NCBI GenBank assembly: GCA_026706565.1
Contig: JAPOYM010000105.1
Coordinates: 1 to 34,189, forward strand
DNA from: a bacterium
GTDB lineage: Bacteria; Actinomycetota; Acidimicrobiia; Acidimicrobiales; CATQHL01
Direction of reading: 5' to 3'
DNA: 34,189 nucleotides
The notes under the pieces were generated by a model. That model was not told the origin of the DNA. It made no database searches and saw nothing but the letters and a program-made list of their open reading frames with translations. This document shows, piece after piece, positions 7,316 through 15,659 of this stretch. Positions within the stretch are counted from its first letter, which is position 1, and every line of letters starts with the position of its first letter. The position numbers and the translations under genes are program-made.

Positions 7316-9255
7316 GACACACCCGCCAACTCGCGGCCCGCCCCCAGCCGCACGGGCACCGGGGGCGCATGGCCGGTGCCTTGGCTGCCGCCGGCCGGCG
7401 GCGAGGCGGAGGCCACGACGTGCTCGATGCCGTAGCCCGTGCAGGCCCCGCAGTCGTAGCACGGCGTCCAGCGACAGTCCTCCAGCCCCGAGGCGGCCAA
7501 GGCGTCCTGCCAGTCCTGCCAGAGGAAGTCCTTGTGCAGCCCGGCCGAGAGGTGGTCCCAGGGAAGCGTCTCGGCTTCGCTGCGGTGCCGGTAGGCGTAG
7601 TCCTCGACGGACAGCCCGCGGCGCGCCATGGCGTCGAGCCACAGGTCGCAGTCGAAGTGCTCGGACCACTCCTGGAAGGTTCCGCCCCGCCGCCAGACAT
7701 CCTCGATGACCGCGCCGAGGCGGCGGTCGCCGCGGCTGGCGAGGCCCTCCACGAGCGTCGCCTCGGGGTCGTGCCAGCGCAGCTTGACGCTGCGGTCGCC
7801 CCGCAGGTCCTCGGCCAGCAACGCCAGCTTGCGGCGCAGCTCGGCCACGGTGTTCTGGCCGAACCACTGGAACGGCGTCTGCGGCTTGGGCACGAAGCCT
7901 CCGACCGACACCGTCACCGACGCGCCCCGCACGTGGCGGCGGCCCAGCTCGACGCAGCGCCGCGCCAAGCCGGCGATGCCCAAGACGTCTTCGTCGGTCT
8001 CGGTCGGCAGGCCCACCAGGAAGTACAGCTTCACCCTGCGCCACCCCTGGGAGTACGCGGCCTCGACCGCCGCCTCGAGGTCCTCGCTGCTGATGAGCTT
8101 GTTGACCACTTGGCGCAGGCGCCACGAGCCGGCCTCGGGGGCGAACGTCAGCCCGGTGCGCCGCGCCCGCTGCAGCTCGGCGGCGAGGCCCACGGTGAAG
8201 GCGTCCACCCGGAGGCTGGGGAGCGACACCGTCACCGCCGGGCAGCCCGCGCCGCCGGCGCCGTCGGCGGGCCCCACCACGTCGGCCACGAGCTGCTCGA
8301 TGCCGCTGAAGTCGGCGGTCGACAGCGAAGTGAGGGCTACTTCGTCGTAGCCGGTCCGCCGCAGCCCCTCCTCGATCATGGTCCTCACCTGCGCCCCGGG
8401 GCGCTCGCGCACCGGGCGGGTGATCATCCCGGCCTGGCAGAAGCGACAGCCCCGCGTGCAGCCGCGGAACACCTCCACGTTGAGGCGGTCGTGTACCACC
8501 TCGGTCAGAGGCACCAGCTGCCGCTTCGGGTACGGCCAGTCGCCGAGCGAGGAGATCGTCCGCTTGTGGACGGTCTCGGGCGCCTCGGGCCACCGGGGCG
8601 CGACCGTCATCGAGGCGCCCGCGAAGCTGACCTCGTAGGCGGCCGGCACGTAGACGCCGTCGAGGGCGCCGAGAGCCCCGAGCACCTCCCGGCGGCCTCC
8701 GGCGCGGTGCGCCGCCAGAGCCTCGGTGATCTCGCCTACCGCCTCCTCGCCGTCGCCCAACACGAAGAAGTCCACGAAGTCCGCCAGCGGCTCGGGGTTG
8801 AAGGCGCAGTGCCCGCCCGCTGCGACCAGCAGGTCTCCCTCCGCGCGGTCAGCGGCGCGCACGGGCGCCCCGGCCAGGTCGATGAGGTTCAGCACGTTGG
8901 TGTAGACCAGTTCGGAGGACAGGTTGAACGCCAGCACGTCAAAGTCGCCGGCCGCCCGATGCGTGTCTACCGAGAACAGCGGCAGGCCCTCCCGGCGCAG
9001 CAACGCCTCGAGGTCGCCCCAGGGGGCGTAGGCCCGCTCAGCTACCGCGTCGGGGCGCTCGTTGAGGATCTCATAGAGGATCTGCAAGCCCTGGTTGGGC
9101 AGCCCCACCTCGTAGCTGTCGGGGTAGCACAGGAGCCACGCCACCTTGCCGGGGCCGTGGGGCGCCGGGCAGGCGCCCTCCTCGCCGCCGATGTACCGAG
9201 CCGGACGCTGGACCTCATCGAGGAGAGGCTCCAACGCCGGCCAGAGCGAATCCAC
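7312..9255 (-). CDS. Radical SAM protein with N-terminal B12-binding-like region (TIGR03960 type)
   Basis: The 647-residue protein has an N-terminal region resembling cobalamin-binding folds (about 35-200, with YPDSYEVGLPNQG and LGDGEEAV). The radical SAM core follows, with cluster ligands C266, C270 and C273 in GCTRGCRFCQAG, and with FAPEAGSWRLR and KLYFLVGLPTE. The CX3CX2C spacing is canonical for a SAM-binding [4Fe-4S] cluster. A second Cys cluster, CYDCGAC, near the C-terminus could hold another metal centre. The family is of unknown substrate. It sits in the common neighbourhood upstream of rng-rplU-rpmA-obgE and overlaps its small partner by 4 nt. A role in modifying rRNA, tRNA or a ribosomal protein is plausible but unproven. 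Confidence 0.9.
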   Translation of the reverse strand: MDSLWPALEPLLDEVQRPARYIGGEEGACPAPHGPGKVAWLLCYPDSYEVGLPNQGLQILYEILNERPDAVAERAYAPWGDLEALLRREGLPLFSVDTHRAAGDFDVLAFNLSSELVYTNVLNLIDLAGAPVRAADRAEGDLLVAAGGHCAFNPEPLADFVDFFVLGDGEEAVGEITEALAAHRAGGRREVLGALGALDGVYVPAAYEVSFAGASMTVAPRWPEAPETVHKRTISSLGDWPYPKRQLVPLTEVVHDRLNVEVFRGCTRGCRFCQAGMITRPVRERPGAQVRTMIEEGLRRTGYDEVALTSLSTADFSGIEQLVADVVGPADGAGGAGCPAVTVSLPSLRVDAFTVGLAAELQRARRTGLTFAPEAGSWRLRQVVNKLISSEDLEAAVEAAYSQGWRRVKLYFLVGLPTETDEDVLGIAGLARRCVELGRRHVRGASVTVSVGGFVPKPQTPFQWFGQNTVAELRRKLALLAEDLRGDRSVKLRWHDPEATLVEGLASRGDRRLGAVIEDVWRRGGTFQEWSEHFDCDLWLDAMARRGLSVEDYAYRHRSEAETLPWDHLSAGLHKDFLWQDWQDALAASGLEDCRWTPCYDCGACTGYGIEHVVASASPPAGGSQGTGHAPPVPVRLGAGRELAGVS

Positions 9256-9296
9256 ACCTTCAGACTACCGGGGCGGCCCCCAGCCCAGGTGAACGG

Positions 9297-10454
9297 TCAG
9301 GAGGCGCGCACCAAGTGACGCCGCATCGACACGTTCAACACCAGCCCCAGCGACATCAGAGTGGTCAGCAGCGAGGAGCCGCCGTAGGACAGCAGCGGCA
9401 GGGGGATCCCGATGACCGGCATGATCCCAGCGGCCATTCCCACCGTCTGGAACACCTGGAACAAGATCATGCAGAGCACCCCGGTGGACAGCAGCGAGCC
9501 GAAGAGGTCGCCGGCGACGCGCGCCGAGCGCCAGATCCGCCAGAGCAGCACCGCGAAGAGCCCGAGGACCGCGACGCTGCCCAGGAAGCCCAGTTCCTCT
9601 CCCAGCACGGTGAAGACGAAGTCGGTCTCCTGTGATGGCACGAGCCCGCTGCGGGTCTGGGTCCCCCGGCCGTAGCCCTGGCCGGTGAGGCCGCCGTTGC
9701 CGACGGCGATCTGGGCCTGCTCGAGGTTGAAGGTGTCGCCGGGGTTCCCGCCGGGGTCCACGATCGAGGCGATGCGCTGCCGCTGGTACTCCCGCACGAG
9801 ATCCGAGCTGAGGACCAGCCCCAGACCGGCGAGCCCGAGGACCGTCGCTGCCACGATGTGGCGCACCTGGGCGCCCGCCACGAGCAGGACTCCCATCGCA
9901 ATGACCGCGAACACCACGGCGGTCCCGGCGTCGGGCTCCCGGAGGATCAGCAGCGCCGGGGCGGCCACTAGGGCCAAGGCTGCCACGAGTTGGCGCAGGC
10001 TCATCCGCCCCCCGCAGCGCGCCGCGTAGTGGGCCAGCACCACGATGATCGAAAGCTTGGCGAACTCCGAGGGCTGCACCTGGTAGCCGCCCAGCACGAA
10101 CCATGCGCGCGCCCCCTGGCGCACCGCGCCGAGCGGGGTCAGGACTAGGACGAGGACCAGCAGGGTGACCCCGTAGAGGGGCCAGACCAGCAGGCGCAGC
10201 CGCCGGTAGTCGACGATGGCGGCCACCATGGCTGCCAGCCCGCCGACGATGGCGAACAGCGACTGGCGCTGCAGGTAGAAGCGGCTGTAGCTCTCGGGGT
10301 CGATGCCGCGGGTAGCGCTGTAGATCAGCGCGATGCCGCAGACCGTGAGCGCCGCCGTCGCTGCGAGCAGGATCATGTCCATGTGGACCCACGAGGCGAG
10401 GGGCGCGACCCGCGGCAGCAGGCGCCGCTTGAGCCGGGCGGCCTCGGTGCTCAC
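9297..10454 (-). CDS. rodA: RodA, SEDS-family peptidoglycan glycosyltransferase
   Basis: RodA polymerises lipid II into glycan strands during lateral wall growth, as partner of PBP2. The 385-residue protein has about ten membrane helices and SEDS motifs including the extracellular loop with ETDFVFTVLGEELGFLG and the terminal block GIPLPLLSYGGSSLL. The true start is the GTG at 10454, which overlaps the PBP2 stop as GTGA; the longer open frame upstream is a shadow. The adjacent genes encode its transpeptidase partner and MreBCD, so the assignment to elongation (RodA) rather than division (FtsW) is supported by context. Confidence 0.95.
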   Translation of the reverse strand: MSTEAARLKRRLLPRVAPLASWVHMDMILLAATAALTVCGIALIYSATRGIDPESYSRFYLQRQSLFAIVGGLAAMVAAIVDYRRLRLLVWPLYGVTLLVLVLVLTPLGAVRQGARAWFVLGGYQVQPSEFAKLSIIVVLAHYAARCGGRMSLRQLVAALALVAAPALLILREPDAGTAVVFAVIAMGVLLVAGAQVRHIVAATVLGLAGLGLVLSSDLVREYQRQRIASIVDPGGNPGDTFNLEQAQIAVGNGGLTGQGYGRGTQTRSGLVPSQETDFVFTVLGEELGFLGSVAVLGLFAVLLWRIWRSARVAGDLFGSLLSTGVLCMILFQVFQTVGMAAGIMPVIGIPLPLLSYGGSSLLTTLMSLGLVLNVSMRRHLVRAS

Positions 10455-12553
10455 AGCGCCCCCCCCTGAGGGAGCTGCGAGGCCGCCAAGTCTTGGCGCG
10501 GGATCTCCACCGGCGCCTCCGGCACCCGGTCCCGGGCCACCGCCTCGAGCACCCGGCGCACCACCGGCGCCGCCGCTTCGCCCCCGAAGCCGGCCTCCTC
10601 GAGCAGCGCGGCCACGACGTAGCGCGGCTCGGGAAGGGGCCCGAACCCCACGAACAGCGCCGAGTCGGCCCGCCCCACCACCTCGGCGGTGCCGGTCTTG
10701 CCCGCCACCGGCCACTGGTCGTGAGGGAAGTTCTGGAAGGCGCTGTAAGCGGTGCCGGCCCGCTCGCCGGCGCGGAGCGTCGTAGCCCCCCGCATACCGT
10801 CCAGGATCGGTGCCAGCACGTCGGGGGGCGCGTAGATGCGGGACGACTCGCGCGGGCCGATCTCGTTGACCGCCGCGCCGCTGATCGGGTCGATCATGGC
10901 GACCGCGATGTTGGGGAGGTAGAGCGTGCCGCCGTTGGCGAACGCGGTGAAGGAGTGCGCCAACTGCAGGGGCGTCACACCGAGGTCGCCCTGGCCGATG
11001 GAGATGTTGATCGTGTCGCCGGTCCGCCAACCGGGGTCGGGGAACGCCTCGGGGTTGGCGTTGTGGCGGGCCCGCTTGATCTCGGCGTCGGGCACGAGGC
11101 CGGCGTGCTCGAACGGCAGGGCGACGCCGGTGGTCCGGCCGAACCCGAAGTCCCGCGCGGTGATCTGGATCTGGTCCTCGACGTAGCCGCTGCGACGCGC
11201 GAACTGCTCGGCCAGTTTGTAGAAGTACACGTCGCTCGAGACCGTGATGGCCATGCGGAGGTCTACGTCGCCGTTGGGCGTGCGGCCGGGGTTCTCGAAC
11301 TCGCAGGCCCCCAAGCAGTCCGCTAGGACGTGGAAGCCGGGGTCCTGTGTCGTCTGGTCCACTCTGAGGAACCCGTCGGGTCCGAGCAGGCCCGCGGACA
11401 GGGCGGCGTAGGAGGTGATGGGCTTCATGGTGGACCCGGGCGCGTAGACGCCCTGGATCGCCCGGTTGTTGAGGGGCGCGTGGCGGCCGGGGTGCAAGAA
11501 CGCGGCGAACTCGTCCTCGCTGATGCCGCCGATGAACACTCGCGGGTCATAGGACGGATAGCTGGCCATGGCCAGGATGTTGCCGGTGCGCGGATCCAGC
11601 GCCACCGCGGCGCCTGCGGGCGCCGGGAAGGCCGCGAACTGCTCGTCAGCCGACTCGCCGCCGCGTTCGCGGGCCTCGCTGAGGCCTGCTTGCAGTTCGG
11701 CTTCCACGAGCGCCTGCAGGTCGGCGTCGATGGTGAGCACCACGTCGGTGCCCGGCTGGGGGGGCCGGTAGCCGCGCTCGCTCACGACGTTGCCCACGTT
11801 GTCCACCTCGATCTCCCGCCATCCGGGGACGCCGCGGAGGATGTCCTCGAACGCCAGCTCCACGCCCGACTTGCCGATCTCGTCCACGGTGCCGTAGCGC
11901 TTCGGATGGTTCGGGCGCGCCTCGAGCTCCTCGGCGGTGATGGTGTCGATGTAGCCCAGGACGTGGGCCGCCAGATCGCCGTAGGGGTAGACGCGCTGGG
12001 TCCGCTGGACGACCTCGACGCCGGGGAACTCCTCGTTGCGCTCCGCTAGGAACACCTTGATCTCGTCGGAGACGCCGACTGCCAGGGGAATCCGGTCGAA
12101 GGGGCCGTAGCCGGGGTCGGCCATGGCCTCGGTCAGCCGCAGCGACTTGGTAAGCACGCCCGAGCGGGAGAGCTGCCGCGCCAACTCGAGCGCCAGGCGC
12201 TCCCGCTGCGTGCCGCCGATCTGGTCCCGCAGCACGAAGGCGTCCATGGTGACCACGTTGACGGTGCGGTTCCCGACCAGCTCGCGTCCCCGCACGTCGA
12301 AGATGCGGCCGCGCGGCGCGGGCTCGGGGACCGAGCGAATGATGTTCTCGACGGCCTGCGCCGCGAACTGCTCCGACGCCACCACCTGCAGGTACCAGAG
12401 GCGCACCACCAGGGTGACGAGCAGGGCTACCGCTATCACGCCCATGATGCTGAGCCGCAGCATGCGCGACTCGTGGCGGCTGAACCGGCCGCGGCGGCCG
12501 GGGTCGCCGCCGGGGTCGCCGAAGCGGCCCGCGGGGGGCCCGGTGAGGCTCAT
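10451..12553 (-). CDS. mrdA: Penicillin-binding protein 2 (class B transpeptidase of elongation)
   Basis: This 700-residue class B PBP cross-links new peptidoglycan. It has a short cytoplasmic tail, one membrane anchor (about 33-53), a PBP dimer/pedestal domain (about 75-245) and the transpeptidase domain. The active-site motifs are S374-TMK, S439-SD (the SxD variant seen in PBP2 proteins) and KTG at 619-621. The ATG at 12553 overlaps the mreD stop as ATGA, and the gene overlaps rodA by 4 nt, so expression of the mreD-mrdA-rodA products is probably coupled. The frame extends upstream, but without family similarity. Confidence 0.95.
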   Translation of the reverse strand: MSLTGPPAGRFGDPGGDPGRRGRFSRHESRMLRLSIMGVIAVALLVTLVVRLWYLQVVASEQFAAQAVENIIRSVPEPAPRGRIFDVRGRELVGNRTVNVVTMDAFVLRDQIGGTQRERLALELARQLSRSGVLTKSLRLTEAMADPGYGPFDRIPLAVGVSDEIKVFLAERNEEFPGVEVVQRTQRVYPYGDLAAHVLGYIDTITAEELEARPNHPKRYGTVDEIGKSGVELAFEDILRGVPGWREIEVDNVGNVVSERGYRPPQPGTDVVLTIDADLQALVEAELQAGLSEARERGGESADEQFAAFPAPAGAAVALDPRTGNILAMASYPSYDPRVFIGGISEDEFAAFLHPGRHAPLNNRAIQGVYAPGSTMKPITSYAALSAGLLGPDGFLRVDQTTQDPGFHVLADCLGACEFENPGRTPNGDVDLRMAITVSSDVYFYKLAEQFARRSGYVEDQIQITARDFGFGRTTGVALPFEHAGLVPDAEIKRARHNANPEAFPDPGWRTGDTINISIGQGDLGVTPLQLAHSFTAFANGGTLYLPNIAVAMIDPISGAAVNEIGPRESSRIYAPPDVLAPILDGMRGATTLRAGERAGTAYSAFQNFPHDQWPVAGKTGTAEVVGRADSALFVGFGPLPEPRYVVAALLEEAGFGGEAAAPVVRRVLEAVARDRVPEAPVEIPRQDLAASQLPQGGAL

Positions 12554-13080
12554 CGGGCTACCTCTGCCTCGGCGGCCCGGGGCGCACGCGGCGGCGCCGG
12601 GGCCTCGCTCCAGGCCCACCGCACCAGCCGCAGGGTCGGCGCCGCCAAGACGACCGCCCAAGACTCGACCACGGCGAGGGTCACCCAGAAGCGGTCGTTG
12701 TAGAGGTGGTCCTGGCCCACCACCTCACCGGCGAGCACGTAGAGGCACAGGCCCAGGGCGCTGAACGGCGGCACCAGCCACCACAGTCTGACCGTGAGGC
12801 CCTGCAGGAGCCCGGCGCCGGCGGCCACGAGGGCGTAGGCGAAAGCGGCGAGACCCAGCGGGGTACCCGCCACGACGTCGTAGAGCAGGCCCGCCGCGAA
12901 CCCCAGCCGCAGACCCCGCCACCAGCCGCCCACGAGCCCGCCCGCCACCGCCAGGGCCAGCAGCGGCTCGGCTGCCCGACCGAAGACCCGCAGCCCGTCG
13001 AAGACGCCCACCTGCAGGACGAACACCGAGAACAGCACCAGCGCCGAGCGGAGGCCCGCCCGGGCCCTCTCGACGCTCAC
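12550..13080 (-). CDS. mreD: Rod shape-determining protein MreD
   Basis: MreD is a small polytopic membrane protein of the elongasome. This 176-residue protein has about five hydrophobic segments, including LVLFSVFVLQVGVFDGLRVFG near the N-terminus and GLRLGFAAGLLYDVVAGTPLG, the family's most conserved stretch. A charged Pro/Ala/Arg tail ends the protein. It starts at GTG, 15 bases after mreC, and its stop overlaps mrdA. MreD is poorly conserved in sequence, so the position between mreC and mrdA weighs heavily in the call. Confidence 0.9.
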   Translation of the reverse strand: MSVERARAGLRSALVLFSVFVLQVGVFDGLRVFGRAAEPLLALAVAGGLVGGWWRGLRLGFAAGLLYDVVAGTPLGLAAFAYALVAAGAGLLQGLTVRLWWLVPPFSALGLCLYVLAGEVVGQDHLYNDRFWVTLAVVESWAVVLAAPTLRLVRWAWSEAPAPPRAPRAAEAEVAR

Positions 13081-13095
13081 CGCGGGCCCCCGCCG

Positions 13096-13920
13096 TCACA
13101 GAGCATTGTCGTACAGCAGGATCGTGACGAAGGTCAGCGATTCCAGGGACGCCGCCGGCTGCACGAAGAGCACCTGGTTGAGCCCCGGATCCACCTCCAC
13201 TGCGGCGACTAGGCCGACGGGGACGTCGGGGGGGTAGACGCTGCGGTCCACCCCGCTGGTGGCCACGAGCATCCCCACCGTCACCGGCGTCGTGATGTCG
13301 ATCCCCTCGCTCACCACCAGCGGGGAGCCGCGGCCCGTCCCGCGGGCGATGGCCACACCGTCGGCGCCCACGAGGCGGATGCCCAACTCGAACTCGGGAT
13401 CGCTGATCAGCCGGATGCGCGAGCGGCCCGGGGCCACGTCCACGACGCGCCCCACCAGCCCGGCGCTGGTGACGGCGGGCATGCCCACCCGCACTCCGGC
13501 CGAGGAGCCCTTGTCGATGTCCACGGTGAATCCGGGGAAGTTGCCGAGTTGGCGGACGACCCGGGCCGCTGTGGAGGGGATGTCGGTCACGTACTGGATC
13601 TGCGCTTCGGCCAGAAACTCCCGCAGGACGACGGTGGCGTTGGCGTCGGCGAGGAGGCGGCCGCGCTCGACCTCCAACTCGGCGCGCAGCCGCTCGTTCT
13701 CGCGCTTCAGGTCGTCGTAGCGGGTCACGGACTCCCAGGCGTCGCCCAGCGGCCCTCCCGCCCGCCGGGCGCCGGACACTACGGGGTCCAGTGCGGCTTC
13801 GACGGCGCTCTTGGCCTGCTCGAACGGGCCGACGTTGCGCACGTCGAGGGTGACGAGCGTGACCGTGACCAAGACGAGGATGACCAGCGTCAGCCGGGAG
13901 CGGCCCGTGTGACTGGCCAC
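13096..13920 (-). CDS. mreC: Rod shape-determining protein MreC
   Basis: MreC links the MreB filament to PBP2 and RodA in the periplasmic/exoplasmic space. The 274 residues show an N-terminal membrane anchor (about 8-26), a coiled coil (about 65-105, with DDLKRENERLRAELEVERG), and the beta-barrel domain with VDIDKGSSAGVRVGMPAVTSAGLVG-type sequence. That glycine-rich segment (near residues 133-157) is the hallmark of the family. The GTG start lies 35 bases after the mreB stop. Confidence 0.95.
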   Translation of the reverse strand: MASHTGRSRLTLVILVLVTVTLVTLDVRNVGPFEQAKSAVEAALDPVVSGARRAGGPLGDAWESVTRYDDLKRENERLRAELEVERGRLLADANATVVLREFLAEAQIQYVTDIPSTAARVVRQLGNFPGFTVDIDKGSSAGVRVGMPAVTSAGLVGRVVDVAPGRSRIRLISDPEFELGIRLVGADGVAIARGTGRGSPLVVSEGIDITTPVTVGMLVATSGVDRSVYPPDVPVGLVAAVEVDPGLNQVLFVQPAASLESLTFVTILLYDNAL

Positions 13921-13955
13921 GACTGCGGGGACCGCTCCCCTATGCGGTCGCCCGG

Positions 13956-14999
13956 CTACTCAGCGACCGGCGAATGCAGCACGCCTCTCAGTGCTTCGAA
14001 CTCCTCGAGGGAATGCCCCGACCCGTACGCCACGACGTACTGAGGGTTCTTGACGCGGTTGACCTTGATGGCGGTCTCCGCCGCTAGACGCTCTGCTAGG
14101 CCCATGAGGCGCGAGCCGCCGCCAGCGAGGTGGATGCCGCCCTCCATGATGTCGGCGGTGAGTTCGGGCGGCGCAGCGTCGAGCGTCGTCTGGACCCCGG
14201 CGATGATCTCGTTGAGCGGCTCCTCTATCGCCTCGCGGAGTTCGACAGTGTTGACAGCGATGCTCTTGGGCAGTCCCGATATCAAGTCCCGCCCGGGGAT
14301 CCGGATGAGCATCTCCTCGGCCAAGGGCCACGCTGAGGTGTACTTCACCTTGATCTGCTCGGTGGTCTGCTCCCCCACGCCGAGGCTGTACTCCTTGCGG
14401 ATGAAGTCGCTGACAGTCTGATCGAAGTCGTCGCCCGCGACACGCACCGAGCGGCTCACGACGATCCCCCCGAGAGAGATGACGGCGATCTCGGTAGTCC
14501 CGCCGCCGACGTCCACGATCATGTTCCCCGAGGGCTCCTGCACGGCGATGCCGGCGCCGATCGCCGCCGCCATGGGCTCCTCGATGATGAAGACCGGCCG
14601 GCGCGCCCCCGCGAACTCGGCCACCTCTTGGACCGCGCGCTGTTCGACGGGGGTAATGCCCGACGGCACGCAGATGACCATGCGGGGCTTGGCGAACCGG
14701 TTGCTGTGTACCTGCTGGATGAAGTAGCGGAGCATCTTCTCGCACACGCCGAAGTCGGCGATGACGCCCTCCTTCAGCGGCCGCACCGTGCGGATGTTGG
14801 CAGGCGTCCGGCCGATCATGTCCTTGGCGGCGCGGCCCACGGCCAAGAGGCGGTCGGTGCGCGCGTCGAGCGCCGCCACGCTGGGCTCCTCGAGGACGAC
14901 GCCCTCGCCGCGGACATACACGACGGTGGTGGCTGTCCCCAGATCCACGGCGATGCCGCGGCCGACTGCGCTGCTGATGCTGCTGGAGATTCTTGGCAT
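13956..14999 (-). CDS. mreB: Rod shape-determining protein MreB (actin-like)
   Basis: MreB polymerises under the membrane and steers wall synthesis. The 347-residue length is normal. The ATP site is formed by IAVDLGTATTVVYVRGEG near the N-terminus and MIVDVGGGTTEIAVISLGG in the second half; IIEEPMAAAIGAG and HLAGGGSRLMGLAERLA are further actin-fold motifs. The ATG is preceded by a modest GGAA ribosome site and, about 55 bases further up, by a well-spaced promoter candidate. It is the first gene of the cell-shape operon. Confidence 0.97.
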   Translation of the reverse strand: MPRISSSISSAVGRGIAVDLGTATTVVYVRGEGVVLEEPSVAALDARTDRLLAVGRAAKDMIGRTPANIRTVRPLKEGVIADFGVCEKMLRYFIQQVHSNRFAKPRMVICVPSGITPVEQRAVQEVAEFAGARRPVFIIEEPMAAAIGAGIAVQEPSGNMIVDVGGGTTEIAVISLGGIVVSRSVRVAGDDFDQTVSDFIRKEYSLGVGEQTTEQIKVKYTSAWPLAEEMLIRIPGRDLISGLPKSIAVNTVELREAIEEPLNEIIAGVQTTLDAAPPELTADIMEGGIHLAGGGSRLMGLAERLAAETAIKVNRVKNPQYVVAYGSGHSLEEFEALRGVLHSPVAE

Positions 15000-15054
15000 G
15001 ATTTCCGGTCAGGACCTGCTTGGAGCTTGATGGAGCGGCCCGGCGGCCCCCGGC

Positions 15055-15083
15055 AGGATATTGGACCTGCCGGAAGCTTCCAA
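15055..15083 (-). promoter_or_regulatory. Candidate promoter of the mreB operon
   Basis: On the minus strand TTGGAA (15083-15078) and TATCCT (15060-15055) are separated by exactly 17 bases, close to a housekeeping sigma consensus. A start site near 15048 would give a leader of about 50 bases before the mreB ATG. The perfect palindrome GGAAGCTTCC (15072-15081) overlaps the -35 box and could be an operator. It is predicted from sequence only. Confidence 0.5.
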
Positions 15084-15095
15084 ATTGCGCCTGTG

Positions 15096-15139
15096 ACCTT
15101 GGGTTTTGGCGGGGTTTCGGCTACCTTGGGTTTTGGCGG
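15096..15139. repeat. 17-bp direct repeat, two copies with period 27
   Basis: The sequence accttgggttttggcgg occurs at 15096-15112 and again, exactly, at 15123-15139. It lies between tRNA-Val and the mreB promoter, next to the 14-bp array at 15165. No function is visible. Confidence 0.85.
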
Positions 15140-15164
15140 CCCCAGGTCTTGCGGGGCGGGCGAT

Positions 15165-15207
15165 TTTGCGGGCTTCGGTTTGCGGGCTTCGGGTTTGCGG
15201 GCTTCGG
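15165..15207. repeat. 14-bp tandem repeat, three copies
   Basis: The unit tttgcgggcttcgg occurs at 15165-15178, 15179-15192 and, after one extra G, 15194-15207. It lies directly downstream of the tRNA-Val 3' end. It is one of three arrays with a 14-bp period in this window. Confidence 0.85.
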
Positions 15208-15217
15208 TTTGGCGGGG

Positions 15218-15291
15218 TGGGCCGTGAGGGACTTGAACCCCCGACCCCTTGCGCGTCATGCAAGTGCTCTCGCCAGCTGAGCTAACGGCCC
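15218..15291 (-). tRNA. tRNA-Val (anticodon GAC)
   Basis: A complete cloverleaf can be drawn. The acceptor GGGCCGT pairs with ACGGCCC, the D arm is GCTC...GAGC, and the anticodon stem CTTGC/GCAAG closes the loop ATGACGC with anticodon GAC. The T arm contains TTCAAGT and the discriminator base is A. The terminal CCA is not encoded (ACCCC follows). It is the last of three co-directional tRNA genes. Confidence 0.95.
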
Positions 15292-15343
15292 TTGGGGGGA
15301 GGATACCGCACCGGCGGCGGCGCGCGGGCCGGGCCGCTGGGAG

Positions 15344-15418
15344 AGCATCGGGCGGGATTCGAACCCGCGGCAAAACGGCTTTGCAGGCCGCTCCCTTCGT
15401 CCGCTCGGGCACCGATGC
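15344..15418 (-). tRNA. tRNA-Cys (anticodon GCA)
   Basis: The acceptor GCATCGG pairs with CCGATGC. The anticodon loop CTGCAAA carries GCA on a stem of GCGGC/GCCGT, and the T stem GCGGG/CCCGC closes TTCGAAT. The discriminator is U, the cysteine identity base. CCA is not encoded. It lies 52 bases upstream of tRNA-Val in the direction of transcription. Confidence 0.95.
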
Positions 15419-15437
15419 AGATTGTGGCTCCGAGGCC

Positions 15438-15507
15438 GGGCTTGCTCACTCGGGCTTGCTCACTCGGGCTTGCTCACTCGGGCTTGCTCACTCTGGCTTG
15501 CTCACTC
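15438..15507. repeat. 14-bp tandem repeat, five copies, between tRNA-Cys and tRNA-Gly
   Basis: The unit gggcttgctcactc is repeated exactly four times (15438-15493); a fifth copy differs only in its first base (15494-15507). The perfect copies imply recent expansion or homogenisation. There are no spacers of CRISPR type. Confidence 0.95.
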
Positions 15508-15535
15508 TGGGGAGTTGCCCTCTGGGGAGTTGCCC
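15506..15535. repeat. 15-bp tandem repeat, two copies
   Basis: The unit tctggggagttgccc occurs twice in tandem (15506-15520 and 15521-15535), directly after the 14-bp array and before tRNA-Gly. Confidence 0.9.
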
Positions 15536-15553
15536 GGGCTCCGTGAGCCTGCG

Positions 15554-15626
15554 AGCGGGCGACCGGGCTCGAACCGGCGACCTTCACCTTGGCAAGGTGG
15601 CGCTCTACCAACTGAGCTACGCCCGC
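15554..15626 (-). tRNA. tRNA-Gly (anticodon GCC)
   Basis: The acceptor GCGGGCG pairs with CGCCCGC. The D arm is GCTC...GAGC, the anticodon loop is TTGCCAA with GCC, and the T arm contains TTCGAGC. The discriminator is U, as in bacterial tRNA-Gly, and CCA is not encoded. It is the first of the Gly-Cys-Val trio, an order known from other actinobacteria. A possible -10 box, TACACT, lies at 15642-15637 on the minus strand. Confidence 0.95.
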
Positions 15627-15659
15627 ATCGGGGCGCAGTGTAGCCGCCCGGCGCGTCGA

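Noticed and set aside
7316-8593. Long N-terminal extension of the DUF2344 protein
   Set aside because: The extension is an out-of-frame reading of the radical SAM gene; the GTG overlapping its stop gives the family N-terminus.
7369-9318. Plus-strand 649-codon ORF opposite the radical SAM gene
   Set aside because: Composition (His/Gln/Arg/Gly/Val-rich, no motif) is that of an antisense frame in high-GC DNA; the minus strand encodes a clear family with all catalytic residues.
15165-15535. CRISPR array
   Set aside because: Units are only 14-15 bp and directly abutting, with no unique spacers and no cas genes.
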